From: Peptoniphilus indolicus ATCC 29427
GTDB taxonomy: Bacteria; Bacillota; Clostridia; Tissierellales; Peptoniphilaceae
Direction: 5' to 3'
Assembly: GCF_000227315.1 (NCBI RefSeq)
Contig: NZ_JH165061.1
Span: 427,408-464,268 of the forward strand
Length of the DNA: 36,861 nt
Shown: piece by piece, positions 8,909-16,533 of the stretch
How the letters are laid out: every line of letters begins with the position of its first letter
Position numbering within the stretch: position 1 is the stretch's first letter
Program-made: the position numbers and the translations under genes
Notes under the pieces: generated by a model
What the model was told of the DNA's origin: nothing
Database searches by the model: none
Seen by the model: only the letters and a program-made list of their open reading frames with translations

Positions 8909-9248
8909 GAAAAAACAAAAAAATCCCCGACAGGGGACGGAAACATGAAATCCTTGGTATTACCAAATTTTTCAATAATGAAAAAACAAAAAAATCCCCG
9001 ACAGGGGACGGAAACTTTTCCTTAATAGAATATGAATGTTTAGAGTTAGAAGCTAAAACTGAAAAAACAAAAAAATCCCCGACAGGGGACGGAAACGTTA
9101 AATTTTCAGCTTTTATAAAGCCGATTTCTTCAATTCGAAAAAACAAAAAAATCCCCGACAGGGGACGGAAACTATTTTACCTGTATGTCCGCAAGCATAC
9201 GTGTCTTCAAATGAAAAAACAAAAAAATCCCCGACAGGGGATAGAAAC
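8909..9248 (+). CRISPR. CRISPR array, five 36-nt repeats and four spacers
   Basis: Repeats lie at 8909-8944, 8980-9015, 9061-9096, 9137-9172 and 9213-9248. Spacers are 35, 45, 40 and 40 nt. Each repeat has a GAAAAAAC start, a TCCCC-GACA-GGGGA hairpin and an ACGGAAAC end. Cutting at the base of the hairpin would leave the 8-nt handle ACGGAAAC, as in type III systems processed by Cas6. Repeats 1-4 are identical. The last repeat ends GATAGAAAC instead of GACGGAAAC (two changes), the usual sign of the leader-distal terminal repeat. The array lies directly behind cas1-cas2 and is transcribed in the same direction. Confidence 0.97.
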
Positions 9249-9293
9249 TATTATTAAGTTTTCATTTAAAGCCTATTTTATTCCATTTAGCAG

Positions 9294-9322
9294 AAGCTCT
9301 GAGTTTTACCTCAGTGCTTTTG
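9294..9322 (+). terminator. Possible terminator after the CRISPR array
   Basis: AAGCTCTGAG (9294-9303) and CTCAGTGCTT (9310-9319) form a 10-bp stem with one mismatch and a 6-nt loop, followed by only a short T stretch (TTTTG). It is placed to end the array transcript 46 nt after the last repeat, but the T-tract is weak. Confidence 0.4.
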
Positions 9323-9555
9323 TATGCGTTTGCTATTGTGTTTACCTATTTCGTCTGTTAAACTTATAGGTAAGAAGTTAAGGGAAAGGCTAAAAGCCTA
9401 ACCCTTTGAAAATTTTGAATAGTCCTGCAAGTGTTGTAAGTAGGTTAATAATTGCCGTTATTAACTCTAAATACTCAGCCTTGTGGGGTTTTTCTTTTTC
9501 TTATCCAATTTAACCACCCATTTTAAGTCAAGCGGGCTATAGGGGAAAAATAAAA
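9323..9555. other. Non-coding stretch with further hairpins between array and bceA
   Basis: No convincing intact gene is seen between the array and bceA (9249-9655). Besides the possible terminator, TTACCTAT (9342-9349) pairs with ATAGGTAA (9366-9373). AAGGG/AGGCT (9380-9391) pairs with AGCCT/CCCTT (9395-9406) as a two-part stem. A structured RNA is possible, but these may also be remnants of a degraded element. The broken - strand small-peptide frame is listed separately. Confidence 0.4.
9390..9508 (-). pseudogene. Possible broken small hydrophobic peptide gene
   Basis: On the - strand the frame between stops (9500 down to 9393) encodes EKEKPHKAEYLELI and continues into ITAIINLLTTLAGLFKIF, a lysine-rich head followed by one amphipathic or hydrophobic helix. 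It has no start codon in this frame. In the next frame TTG at 9508, preceded by TGGGTGG, reads MDKKKKN. A single base loss in the A-rich stretch would join the two into a peptide of about 38 residues. It resembles small membrane peptides in general terms, but I recognise no family. It could be a degraded or frameshifted gene, or chance. Confidence 0.25.
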
Positions 9556-9562
9556 TATGTAT

Positions 9563-9636
9563 CTTACAAAAATGTAAGGTCAAAGGAGAAAATGTAAGTT
9601 TTTTATAAAGGTACATTTTCTCTTTTTTTATATAAT
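9563..9636 (+). promoter_or_regulatory. Control region of the bceAB operon with inverted repeats and -10 box
   Basis: CTTACA-AAAA-TGTAAG (9563-9578) is a perfect inverted repeat, and a second TGTAAG (9593-9598) follows exactly 20 bp later, two helical turns, as expected for regulator boxes. GAGAAAATGTA (9586-9596) and TACATTTTCTC (9612-9622) form an 11-bp perfect stem that extends to 15 bp with one G-T pair, followed by T-rich sequence, so a terminator or attenuator is possible. TATAAT at 9631-9636 is a consensus -10 element. No -35-like hexamer is seen at the right distance, which suggests an activator-dependent promoter. Confidence 0.5.
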
Positions 9637-9655
9637 GTATTTATGAGGTGATGAT

Positions 9656-10411
9656 ATGGCATTTATAGAAGTTTCAAATTTAAAAAAGATATATAGTTCA
9701 AAATTTAGTTTAAAGACAGTTGAGGCGTTGAAGTCAGTCAACTTTGAGGTTGAAAAGGGTGAGTTTGTTGCGATAATGGGCGAGTCTGGAAGTGGTAAAT
9801 CGACTTTATTAAATATTCTTGCGCTTTTGGATAGGGCGACTGATGGCTCGGTTATGATTGATGGGCGTGATATTTCAAAAATTTCTGAGAGTGAGTCGGC
9901 GAAGTATCGTAGGACACATCTTGGGTTTGTGTTCCAAGATTATAATTTGTTAGATACGTTGACTATAAAGGAAAATATAGTGCTTCCTTTGGTGTTGTCT
10001 GAGGAAAAGCCAACAATTATGCAAAATAAATTGAGAAATGTCGCTGGCATTTTGGGGATTGAAGATTTACTTGATAAGTATCCTTATGAAGTGTCGGGTG
10101 GTCAGGCTCAAAGGGCGGCTATTGCAAGAAGTCTTATAACTTCTCCTGATTTGATATTGGCGGATGAACCGACCGGAGCTTTGGATTCTAATTCGTCGAA
10201 TACGCTTCTTGAATATTTTGATGAGATAAATAAATCTGGACAAACTATTTTAATGGTTACGCATTCTGTTAAGGCTGCTTCTTATGCGAGTAGGGTTTTG
10301 TTCATAAATGACGGCGAAATTTTCCATCAACTTTATAGAGCGAATAGACAACCTATGGAAATGTACCAAGATATTATGAACACTCTAACAAATTTAGGAG
10401 GTAAAAATTGA
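9656..10411 (+). CDS. BceA-type ABC transporter ATP-binding protein
   Basis: This ATPase would drive a BceAB-type transporter that protects against cell-wall-active peptide antibiotics or senses them. Residues 42-50 (GESGSGKST) are the Walker A motif, VSGGQ at 146-150 is the signature, and LILADEPTGALD at 166-177 is Walker B. The 251-residue length fits the MacB/BceA group. GAGGTG lies upstream of the ATG. The gene overlaps the permease start by 4 nt (TTGA), so one transporter is expected. No BceRS two-component genes are adjacent. The substrate is unknown. Confidence 0.9.
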   Translation: MAFIEVSNLKKIYSSKFSLKTVEALKSVNFEVEKGEFVAIMGESGSGKSTLLNILALLDRATDGSVMIDGRDISKISESESAKYRRTHLGFVFQDYNLLDTLTIKENIVLPLVLSEEKPTIMQNKLRNVAGILGIEDLLDKYPYEVSGGQAQRAAIARSLITSPDLILADEPTGALDSNSSNTLLEYFDEINKSGQTILMVTHSVKAASYASRVLFINDGEIFHQLYRANRQPMEMYQDIMNTLTNLGGKN

Positions 10412-12306
10412 ATCTTTATAGAAGACTGAGTTTAGAGGGAATAAGAAAGAATAAAAGTGTCTACGTTCCATATATTTTAGCTTTCAGTTTTTTGGTAATG
10501 AGTTTTTCAACGTTGGTATCTCTTGCGGTTATGGAGGGCTTGGCAAAAGAGTATGGTATGCAGCATGTTCAAACTCTTTTAGGTCTCGGAGCAATTGTAC
10601 TGTTTGTATTTTCCACACAGTTTTTATATTACTGTGATGGTTTTTTGATGGATAAGCGAAGTGATGAGTATGGGCTGTACGGTGTGCTTGGTTTAGACAA
10701 AAGCCAAATTATTAAAGTGGTTTGTTTAGATTCTCTATTAGTTTATGCAATGGGAATGGTTTTGGGGATATGTTTTTCGGTTTTGTTTTATAAATTGGAG
10801 ATAAGTCTTCTTTTAAAAACTATTCATGTGCAAGCTGAAACTGGTTTTTTACCTACTATGATTCCAATCGTAATTACTTTTTTGGTTTTTACCGGAATAG
10901 AAGTTTTAATATTATTTAGAAGAATATACAAAATAAAAAGACTTGGAAATTTAGAACTTATAAAGGCGAAGAGAATGCACAAAAAGTCTTCTCTAAAGAT
11001 TGGTGTGAGTGCTCTTTTAAGTGTCTGTTTAATCGGAGCGGGATATTATTTAGCGCTCAAGACTAAGAATCCTCTTGAATCGCTACAGATATTTTTCATT
11101 GCAACATTACTTGTTGTGCTTGGAACTTTTGTCGGGTTTGGAGCGGTTACTGAAGTTGTGATAGGATTTTTGAAGAAGAAAAAGAATTTTTATTACAAAC
11201 CTCAGAATTTTACTTCTCTGTCCGGGATAGTACACAGAATAAGACAAAATGCAAATGGCCTTGCGAGCATAACTATTATGAGTTGTGCCGCTATTGTACT
11301 GCTTGGTTCTGCTTTTTCAATTTACTGGTCAGGAGATAAAATTTTAAGAGGAATTTTCCCAAGAGATATAGTTTATTCTATAGAGCATAAAATATATTCT
11401 AAAGCTGAAATAGAGGAGATAAAATCTCAAATCAATGCTGGACTTTCAAAGGGAAGTTATAAGAAAAAAGATGACGAAAAAATAGAGTACAAAATGGAAA
11501 TGACTCAAATTGAAGGTAGCAACGTAAAGTTTGTAAAGACTTTTAATAGTGCGTCAACGGCATTGGTAGTTATTCAGACAAGTGATAAGAATTTAAAGTC
11601 TGATGAGGTAATTGCATATTCTAAGCACGATGTTGCAAATGAATTAAACATAGATGGAAATATTTATAAGGTTGTAGATAAGAGAAAAGAGTTTGCAAAT
11701 GAGAAAGCTATAAATCAAATGAGTATTTTGGGGAGCTTAGTTTTAGAGGTAAAAGATTTAAAGAATTTTAAATTAGGAGATGCGAGCTTGGTTGAGTTTG
11801 AAATGTTTAATGTTGACGGAGACCCAAGCTTAGCGATGAAAGATGTAAGGTCTAATTTGAAATATGATATACAAATTACCGGCTATACTGATGCTAAATC
11901 GGAATTTTTAGCTATATTTGGAGCTTTGATGTTTGTAGGAACTTTCTTGGGATTTGTGTTTATAGTTGGGACTGCGCTTATAATTTACTATAAACAACTT
12001 CAAGAAGGTTATGAGTCAAAACATAATTTCAACATAATGCGTAGGGTTGGAATGACAGAGGAAGAGATAAAAAAATCTATAAAATCACAGGTTTGGATGG
12101 TGTTTTTATTGCCGCCGAGCGTAGCTTTTATACACATATTTGTTGCGTTTTTCTTAATCAATGATTTGTTTTTGATAATTGGAATTACAAACACAGTTGA
12201 TAAGGCAACATCGTTTGGAATAATTTTTATCTTGTACTTGTGGATATATTTTGTTGTATACAAGATGACTTCAAAGGCATATTATAAAATAATTTCAGAA
12301 AAATAA
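10408..12306 (+). CDS. BceB-type ABC transporter permease
   Basis: This is the membrane subunit partnered with the preceding ATPase. The TTG start at 10408 follows AGGAGGT (10396-10402). At 632 residues it has the BceB layout: about seven membrane segments in the first half (roughly 19-42, 57-76, 104-127, 147-168, 199-217, 228-253 and 284-308), a large extracellular domain at about 310-515 and three more segments (about 520-545, 575-600 and 605-625). FtsX-like regions surround both membrane blocks. The big extracellular domain is the part that in BceB contacts peptide antibiotic-lipid complexes. The role here is inferred from architecture only. Confidence 0.88.
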   Translation: MNLYRRLSLEGIRKNKSVYVPYILAFSFLVMSFSTLVSLAVMEGLAKEYGMQHVQTLLGLGAIVLFVFSTQFLYYCDGFLMDKRSDEYGLYGVLGLDKSQIIKVVCLDSLLVYAMGMVLGICFSVLFYKLEISLLLKTIHVQAETGFLPTMIPIVITFLVFTGIEVLILFRRIYKIKRLGNLELIKAKRMHKKSSLKIGVSALLSVCLIGAGYYLALKTKNPLESLQIFFIATLLVVLGTFVGFGAVTEVVIGFLKKKKNFYYKPQNFTSLSGIVHRIRQNANGLASITIMSCAAIVLLGSAFSIYWSGDKILRGIFPRDIVYSIEHKIYSKAEIEEIKSQINAGLSKGSYKKKDDEKIEYKMEMTQIEGSNVKFVKTFNSASTALVVIQTSDKNLKSDEVIAYSKHDVANELNIDGNIYKVVDKRKEFANEKAINQMSILGSLVLEVKDLKNFKLGDASLVEFEMFNVDGDPSLAMKDVRSNLKYDIQITGYTDAKSEFLAIFGALMFVGTFLGFVFIVGTALIIYYKQLQEGYESKHNFNIMRRVGMTEEEIKKSIKSQVWMVFLLPPSVAFIHIFVAFFLINDLFLIIGITNTVDKATSFGIIFILYLWIYFVVYKMTSKAYYKIISEK

Positions 12307-12324
12307 ATAATCTGATAGAAATTT

Positions 12325-12354
12325 AGAGGTACTTGAAAGGGTATCTCTTTTTAT
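12325..12354 (+). terminator. Terminator of the bceAB operon
   Basis: AGAGGTAC (12325-12332) pairs with GTATCTCT (12341-12348), one G-U pair, with an 8-nt loop followed by a T-rich tail. It lies 19 nt after the permease stop, just before the XRE promoter. Confidence 0.65.
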
Positions 12355-12404
12355 TTGACAATAATAGTTGTCAAATATATAATTAATGACAATAATAGTT
12401 GTCA
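12354..12404 (+). promoter_or_regulatory. Consensus promoter with two palindromic operators for the XRE operon
   Basis: TTGACA (12355-12360) and TATAAT (12378-12383) are perfect consensus elements with a 17-bp spacer. TTTGACAA-TAATAG-TTGTCAAA (12354-12375) is a perfect 8-bp inverted repeat covering the -35 box. The same TGACAA-TAATAG-TTGTCA core recurs at 12387-12404, 31 bp (three turns) downstream, just past the -10. A dimeric regulator bound at both sites would block the polymerase. The adjacent XRE protein is the obvious candidate for autorepression. Confidence 0.8.
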
Positions 12405-12423
12405 AATGAAAGGGGAAATAGAT

Positions 12424-12636
12424 ATGCCTTTACTAAATAAGTTAAAAGAACTCCGCTCAGCAAAAGGATTAAATCAACAAGATTTGGGTTCTTTGGTCGG
12501 AGTTAGTAGGCAGACGATAAGTTTAATTGAAAGAGGAGATTATAATCCGTCGATAACGGTTTGTCTCAAATTGTCAAAAATTTTAGGTGTAAGTGTTGAA
12601 GAAATTTTTATTTATGAGGAGGAAATTGATGAATAG
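12424..12636 (+). CDS. XRE-family transcriptional regulator (Cro/C1 type, small)
   Basis: This 70-residue protein is almost entirely one helix-turn-helix domain (LNQQDLGSLVGVSRQTIS, then LIERGDYNPS), a form common in Firmicutes beside membrane-protein genes. The start at ATG 12424 is chosen because AGGGGA (12411-12416) lies upstream. The in-frame ATG 12406 and TTG 12355 fall inside the operators and promoter. It overlaps the CPBP gene by 8 nt. It probably binds the two palindromes in its own promoter and controls the two membrane-protein genes that follow. Confidence 0.9.
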   Translation: MPLLNKLKELRSAKGLNQQDLGSLVGVSRQTISLIERGDYNPSITVCLKLSKILGVSVEEIFIYEEEIDE

Positions 12637-13699
12637 AGACATTTTTGAAAATAAGCATTATCAAGATAAGGTTAAAAAACAGTTGAAAATATTTTTTGCA
12701 ATTGCATTTGGACTCAATTATCTGATGGGTTTGGGAATTTACTATGGCAAGAGCAATGGTGTAGATGTAAATATGTTTCCCGTCTTTCAAATGATGACTC
12801 CGGCTTTAGGAGTTATGGTTGCATTTATGTGGACAGATTGGGATAAAGTTCCAAAGTTTTCTTTTGTAATATATACGATAGTCAGTTTTGTGATGGGGGT
12901 TTTGAGTATAGCATCTTTATTTGTAAAGAATTTCCCTGTTAATAATGTCATGAATATTACCTTGATAGTAAGCACGATATTATTTTTAATTGGCATAAAA
13001 GTAGATAAGAAACAAAAGAGATATTTATTTAGCTTGAATAGAGGAAGTGTGAAGAAGGTAACTTTAATTGTGATTCTATTTTTATGTTTATATTTTTTGA
13101 GGATTGCTGTAGCTGTTATTCCAACTGAAGGCATTGATGTTTTCATATCATATTTCACGCTACAGAAATTAATTTTCGCTTTCATATTAGTTCCGAATTT
13201 CTTCTTGGTGTTCATACCTTTTTTAGGCGAAGAATATGGATGGAGATATTTTTTGCAGCCGATAATGCAAAAAAGATATGGAATGGTCAAGGGAATTTTA
13301 TTGCTTGGACTTATTTGGGGAGTGTGGCACTTACCACTTAATCTATTTTATTATTCAGCAGAAAACACAGGATTTTTGAGTTTAGTTAACCAAATAGGAG
13401 TTTGCCTTGCGTATAGTATAATGTTTGGGTTTGCATATGCGTATTCAAAATCTATTTGGGCTCCGGTAATGATGCACTATTTTAACAACAACTTGATTTT
13501 ATTTTTTGCAACTAATTTTGATTCAAGTGTGATTGAAAATCAAGTATACAGTTGGCAAATGGTAGCTATAAATATCGTATCAGTATTGTTAATTTATGGT
13601 GGTTTTATATTTAGCAAATACATCAGAAGAGAAGAATTTAGAATTGAGACACCACACGAAAGGTTAGAGGAGGATATTTTAAGTGAAGTCGAAGTTTAA
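12629..13699 (+). CDS. CPBP family intramembrane metalloprotease-like protein
   Basis: CPBP (Abi, type II CAAX protease-like) proteins in Gram-positive bacteria are often linked to bacteriocin self-immunity or peptide processing. The ATG at 12629 follows GAGGAGG (12616-12622). The longer in-frame version from 12593 lies inside the XRE gene. The 356-residue protein has several membrane segments and all three motifs of the family: E201-E202-Y-G-W-R206, W-H234 and H283-Y-F-N-N287. These would bind the catalytic metal, so activity is likely. It overlaps the next gene by 17 nt. The substrate is unknown. Confidence 0.88.
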   Translation: MNRDIFENKHYQDKVKKQLKIFFAIAFGLNYLMGLGIYYGKSNGVDVNMFPVFQMMTPALGVMVAFMWTDWDKVPKFSFVIYTIVSFVMGVLSIASLFVKNFPVNNVMNITLIVSTILFLIGIKVDKKQKRYLFSLNRGSVKKVTLIVILFLCLYFLRIAVAVIPTEGIDVFISYFTLQKLIFAFILVPNFFLVFIPFLGEEYGWRYFLQPIMQKRYGMVKGILLLGLIWGVWHLPLNLFYYSAENTGFLSLVNQIGVCLAYSIMFGFAYAYSKSIWAPVMMHYFNNNLILFFATNFDSSVIENQVYSWQMVAINIVSVLLIYGGFIFSKYIRREEFRIETPHERLEEDILSEVEV

Positions 13700-14420
13700 A
13701 AGTATTTTAATCTTAATAGGAATCGGATTTATCGGGGGCATTTTTGGTTTTATGTCTTCAAGGAACAGTTTGGGGTTATTAATTTATGATTTTATTATAG
13801 ATTTAGATAAAGCATTATATAAAAATGGATTTAATGCATTGGTAATTTCAATTCTGAGTCTAAGTGTAGCTGCTTGGATATTTTATTTTTTAGGAAAGGC
13901 GCAAGTAAAGAGGTCTCTTAAGAATGAAGAGGGATATGTAAAGGATTTTCTATTGGGTATTTCAATGGTAATTACTGCTTGTATAGCAATATTTGGAATT
14001 ATATTTTTTGCAAATTTTATGAGAAGTATTAGCGAAGACTATATAACTAATAAAATTTTCGGAATAGCTTTGGCAGTTTTTATAATAGGAGTTCTACAAA
14101 CATTAGTATTAAATCAATTAATTGTTGGATTTATAAAGACATACAATCCTGAAAAGTATGAAAATACACTCGATATAAAATTTGGGAAAAAATATATGGA
14201 TTCTTTGGACGAAAGAGAACAATTGGAAGCTTATAGAGCCGGTTTTAAAACTTATAAAGCGCTAACTTATATTATATTTTTCCTTGTTTTGATAACAGGT
14301 CTTGTGTCCATGGAAACAAATGCGAATGTAATACCTATGTTTTTATTTGGAATACTATTTGCTATAGGAATGATTATTTATATTTACAATGTAATAGATG
14401 GTGAAAAACATAAAAAATAG
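13683..14420 (+). CDS. DUF3169-like integral membrane protein
   Basis: This 245-residue protein with about six membrane segments is last in the XRE-CPBP operon. The GTG start at 13683 follows GAGGAGG (13667-13673). The segment KYMDSLDEREQLEAYRAGFK between the fourth and fifth membrane helices, and the general layout, match my memory of the DUF3169 family, which is often found beside small XRE regulators. The function is unknown. The context with a Bce-type transporter and a CPBP protein suggests a role in membrane or antibiotic-peptide stress. Confidence 0.7.
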   Translation: MKSKFKSILILIGIGFIGGIFGFMSSRNSLGLLIYDFIIDLDKALYKNGFNALVISILSLSVAAWIFYFLGKAQVKRSLKNEEGYVKDFLLGISMVITACIAIFGIIFFANFMRSISEDYITNKIFGIALAVFIIGVLQTLVLNQLIVGFIKTYNPEKYENTLDIKFGKKYMDSLDEREQLEAYRAGFKTYKALTYIIFFLVLITGLVSMETNANVIPMFLFGILFAIGMIIYIYNVIDGEKHKK

Positions 14421-14436
14421 AAGATGTGATTAGAAT

Positions 14437-14480
14437 AAACCCTGAGGTCCAAATTTGGACTAAAGGGTTTTACTATTTTT
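14437..14480 (+). terminator. Terminator of the XRE-CPBP-DUF3169 operon
   Basis: AAACCCT (14437-14443) pairs with AGGGTTT (14464-14470) around an inner perfect stem, GGTCCAAA/TTTGGAC, and a T-rich tail follows to 14480. It lies 16 nt after the stop. Confidence 0.75.
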
Positions 14481-14529
14481 GTAATGGTTTAGAAATTGAA
14501 AGAATAAACAATTAAAACGTGAATACATC

Positions 14530-14557
14530 TTTACTAATCGGATTAAAGTGTTATACT
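14530..14557 (+). promoter_or_regulatory. Probable promoter of the M20/DUF3100 operon
   Basis: TTTACT (14530-14535) and TATACT (14552-14557) lie 16 bp apart, 22 nt before the amidohydrolase start. AAAGGAGG at 14564-14571 is its ribosome binding site. Confidence 0.5.
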
Positions 14558-14578
14558 ACTTCGAAAGGAGGAATTAAG

Positions 14579-15766
14579 ATGGATAATTTAAAACTTGCAA
14601 GAGAAAATGAAAGTTATGCTGTCGAAGTTAGAAGAGAGTTGCATAAGATTCCCGAGCTTGAACTTGAGCTTCCAAAGACTGTAGAGTTTATAACCGGTAA
14701 ACTTAAAGAACTTGGTGTTGAATACAAGTTGCTTGTAAATGGAAATGCCATTGTGGCGACAGTTGAAGCGAATGATACAAATGGTCCTTGTATTGGAGTT
14801 AGAGCTGATATGGATGCTTTGCCAATTAAAGAGGAGACAGGACTTGAATTTTCATCAACTCACGAGGGAAAGATGCACGCTTGTGGACATGACGGACATT
14901 CGGCTATGGCGCTTACAACTCTTAAAATTTTGGCTGAGAACAGAGACTCTTTTAAAGGAAAAGTAAAATTTTTATTCCAACCGGGAGAGGAAATTCCGGG
15001 CGGTGCTAAACCTATGATTGACGAGGGGGCTCTTGAAGACCCGAAGGTAGATTATATTATTGGACTTCACGAAGGTGGACTTGTAAAGGGAATGGACAAG
15101 GGAGCTATTTATTTTAAAGAGGGTTCTATGATGGCCTCAATGGATAAATTTACTATAAAGGTGAAGGGTAAAGGCGGACATGGAGCAAATCCTCAAGATA
15201 CGATAGACCCGGTTGTAATTTCAGCTGAAATAATATTGGCGGTTCAAAAGATAGTATCTCGTGAGATAGCACCTACTTCATCTGCACTTATATCAATTTG
15301 TCAAATAAATGGTGGAAGCAGCCAAAATATTATACCTGACGAAGTAGTGCTTGTTGGAACGGCGAGAACTTTAAATGAAAAGGACAGAGATACTGTAGAG
15401 AGTAGATTAACAGCAATATGCAAAGGTGTTGCCAGAACTCATGGCGGAGATGCTGAAGTGGATTACAACAGAATGTATCCTGTACTTGTAAATGATCCTG
15501 AGGTTACTAAGTTAGTGAAGGGCGTAGCAACGGAACTATTCCCGGAAGATGTTAGAGAACTTGAAACTGCAAATATGGGAGGAGAAGATATGGCGTTTTT
15601 CTTACAAAAAGTACCGGGATGCTATTTTTTCATGTCGAATTTAAAAGAGGTTGATGGAAAGATATATCCTCATCACAATTCTAAGTTTGATGTCGATGAA
15701 TCTGAGTTTTACAAGGGAATTGCAATATTTTTAGATACAATTAGAAAATTAGGGGAGATTAAATGA
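14579..15766 (+). CDS. M20 family amidohydrolase (hippurate/N-acyl-amino-acid hydrolase type)
   Basis: Members of this M20D-type group remove acyl or amide groups from amino acids or small peptides using two metal ions. ATG 14579 is chosen over the in-frame GTG 14519 because AAAGGAGG (14564-14571) sits 7 nt upstream. The 395-residue protein has RADMDALPI (D77/D79), MHACGHDGH (H100, C102, H104), FQPGEE and the C-terminal YPHHNSKFD block, so the metal ligands are present. The stop overlaps the next gene by 4 nt. Two small membrane proteins in the same operon suggest uptake of the substrate followed by hydrolysis. A second, distinct M20 gene lies at 25117. Confidence 0.9.
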   Translation: MDNLKLARENESYAVEVRRELHKIPELELELPKTVEFITGKLKELGVEYKLLVNGNAIVATVEANDTNGPCIGVRADMDALPIKEETGLEFSSTHEGKMHACGHDGHSAMALTTLKILAENRDSFKGKVKFLFQPGEEIPGGAKPMIDEGALEDPKVDYIIGLHEGGLVKGMDKGAIYFKEGSMMASMDKFTIKVKGKGGHGANPQDTIDPVVISAEIILAVQKIVSREIAPTSSALISICQINGGSSQNIIPDEVVLVGTARTLNEKDRDTVESRLTAICKGVARTHGGDAEVDYNRMYPVLVNDPEVTKLVKGVATELFPEDVRELETANMGGEDMAFFLQKVPGCYFFMSNLKEVDGKIYPHHNSKFDVDESEFYKGIAIFLDTIRKLGEIK

Positions 15767-16533
15767 AAAATATAAAACTACATTTGATAGCTCTTGTGAT
15801 AGTAATTATTGCAGAGTTAATAGGAAAGCATTCATTCGACATAGGAATAGGTAAAATTGTACTGTTACCAATGCTGTTTGCATTGATTATAGGCGTACTT
15901 ACTACACCAAAATTTTTAAAAATTTCATCAGAAAAAGAAATGGTGGATGCGGGCTCTCTAATTGCATTCACACTAATGCTTTTGATGGCTAAGTATGGAA
16001 CTACTATAGGACCTACTATTTCAGTTATTGTAAAATCATCTCCAGCACTTATACTACAAGAATTTGGTAATTTGGGGACAGTATTGCTAGGGGTTCCTCT
16101 GGGAATAGCTTTAGGATTAAACAGAGAAGTTATAGGTGGAGCACACTCAATAGCAAGAGAGCCAAACATAGCTGTAGTTTCAGAAAAATATGGTTTGGAT
16201 TCAGAAGAAGGTCGAGGAGTTTTGGGAGTTTATATTGTGGGAACAGTTTTTGGAACTATTCTTATCGGACTTCTTGCAGGTATACTTGCAACTTCAACAC
16301 CACTTCACCCTTATGCACTTGCAATGGCAAGTGGAGTTGGAAGTGCGTCAATGATGACTGCTTCAGTTGGTACTCTTGTTGAGTTATATCCTGATATGGA
16401 ACAGATGATAACAGCTTTTGGAGCTTCGTCAAATTTACTTTCAGGACTTGATGGAGTGTATATGTCTGTATTTATAGCATTGCCTTTGGCAGAAAAGCTG
16501 TATGCAAAACTTAAAAGGGGGAATAACAAATGA
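15763..16533 (+). CDS. DUF3100 family integral membrane protein
   Basis: This 256-residue membrane protein has about seven to eight hydrophobic segments. The conserved-looking stretches include LLMAKYGTTIGP, LGTVLLGVPLGIALGLNREV, IGGAHSIAREP and MASGVGSASMMTA. I recognise it as DUF3100, a family often placed beside M20 amidohydrolases. The ATG overlaps the amidohydrolase stop by 4 nt, and its own end overlaps the following membrane gene by 4 nt. Tight coupling suggests that the two membrane proteins form one transporter for the amidohydrolase substrate. The transport role is inference. Confidence 0.75.
   Translation: MKNIKLHLIALVIVIIAELIGKHSFDIGIGKIVLLPMLFALIIGVLTTPKFLKISSEKEMVDAGSLIAFTLMLLMAKYGTTIGPTISVIVKSSPALILQEFGNLGTVLLGVPLGIALGLNREVIGGAHSIAREPNIAVVSEKYGLDSEEGRGVLGVYIVGTVFGTILIGLLAGILATSTPLHPYALAMASGVGSASMMTASVGTLVELYPDMEQMITAFGASSNLLSGLDGVYMSVFIALPLAEKLYAKLKRGNNK

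Noticed and set aside
8895-9146. Open frame on the - strand across the CRISPR array
   Set aside because: Its repeated FPSPVGDFFVF segments are only the translated repeats. The array explains it fully.
12355-12423. Longer XRE start at TTG 12355 or ATG 12406
   Set aside because: These codons lie in the -35 box and the second operator. ATG 12424 has the ribosome binding site.
12593-12628. Longer CPBP start at 12593
   Set aside because: It lies inside the XRE gene without a ribosome binding site. ATG 12629 has GAGGAGG at the right distance.
12787-13290. Long - strand frame opposite the CPBP gene
   Set aside because: It has low-complexity basic composition, is antisense to a gene with complete motifs, and has no ribosome binding site.
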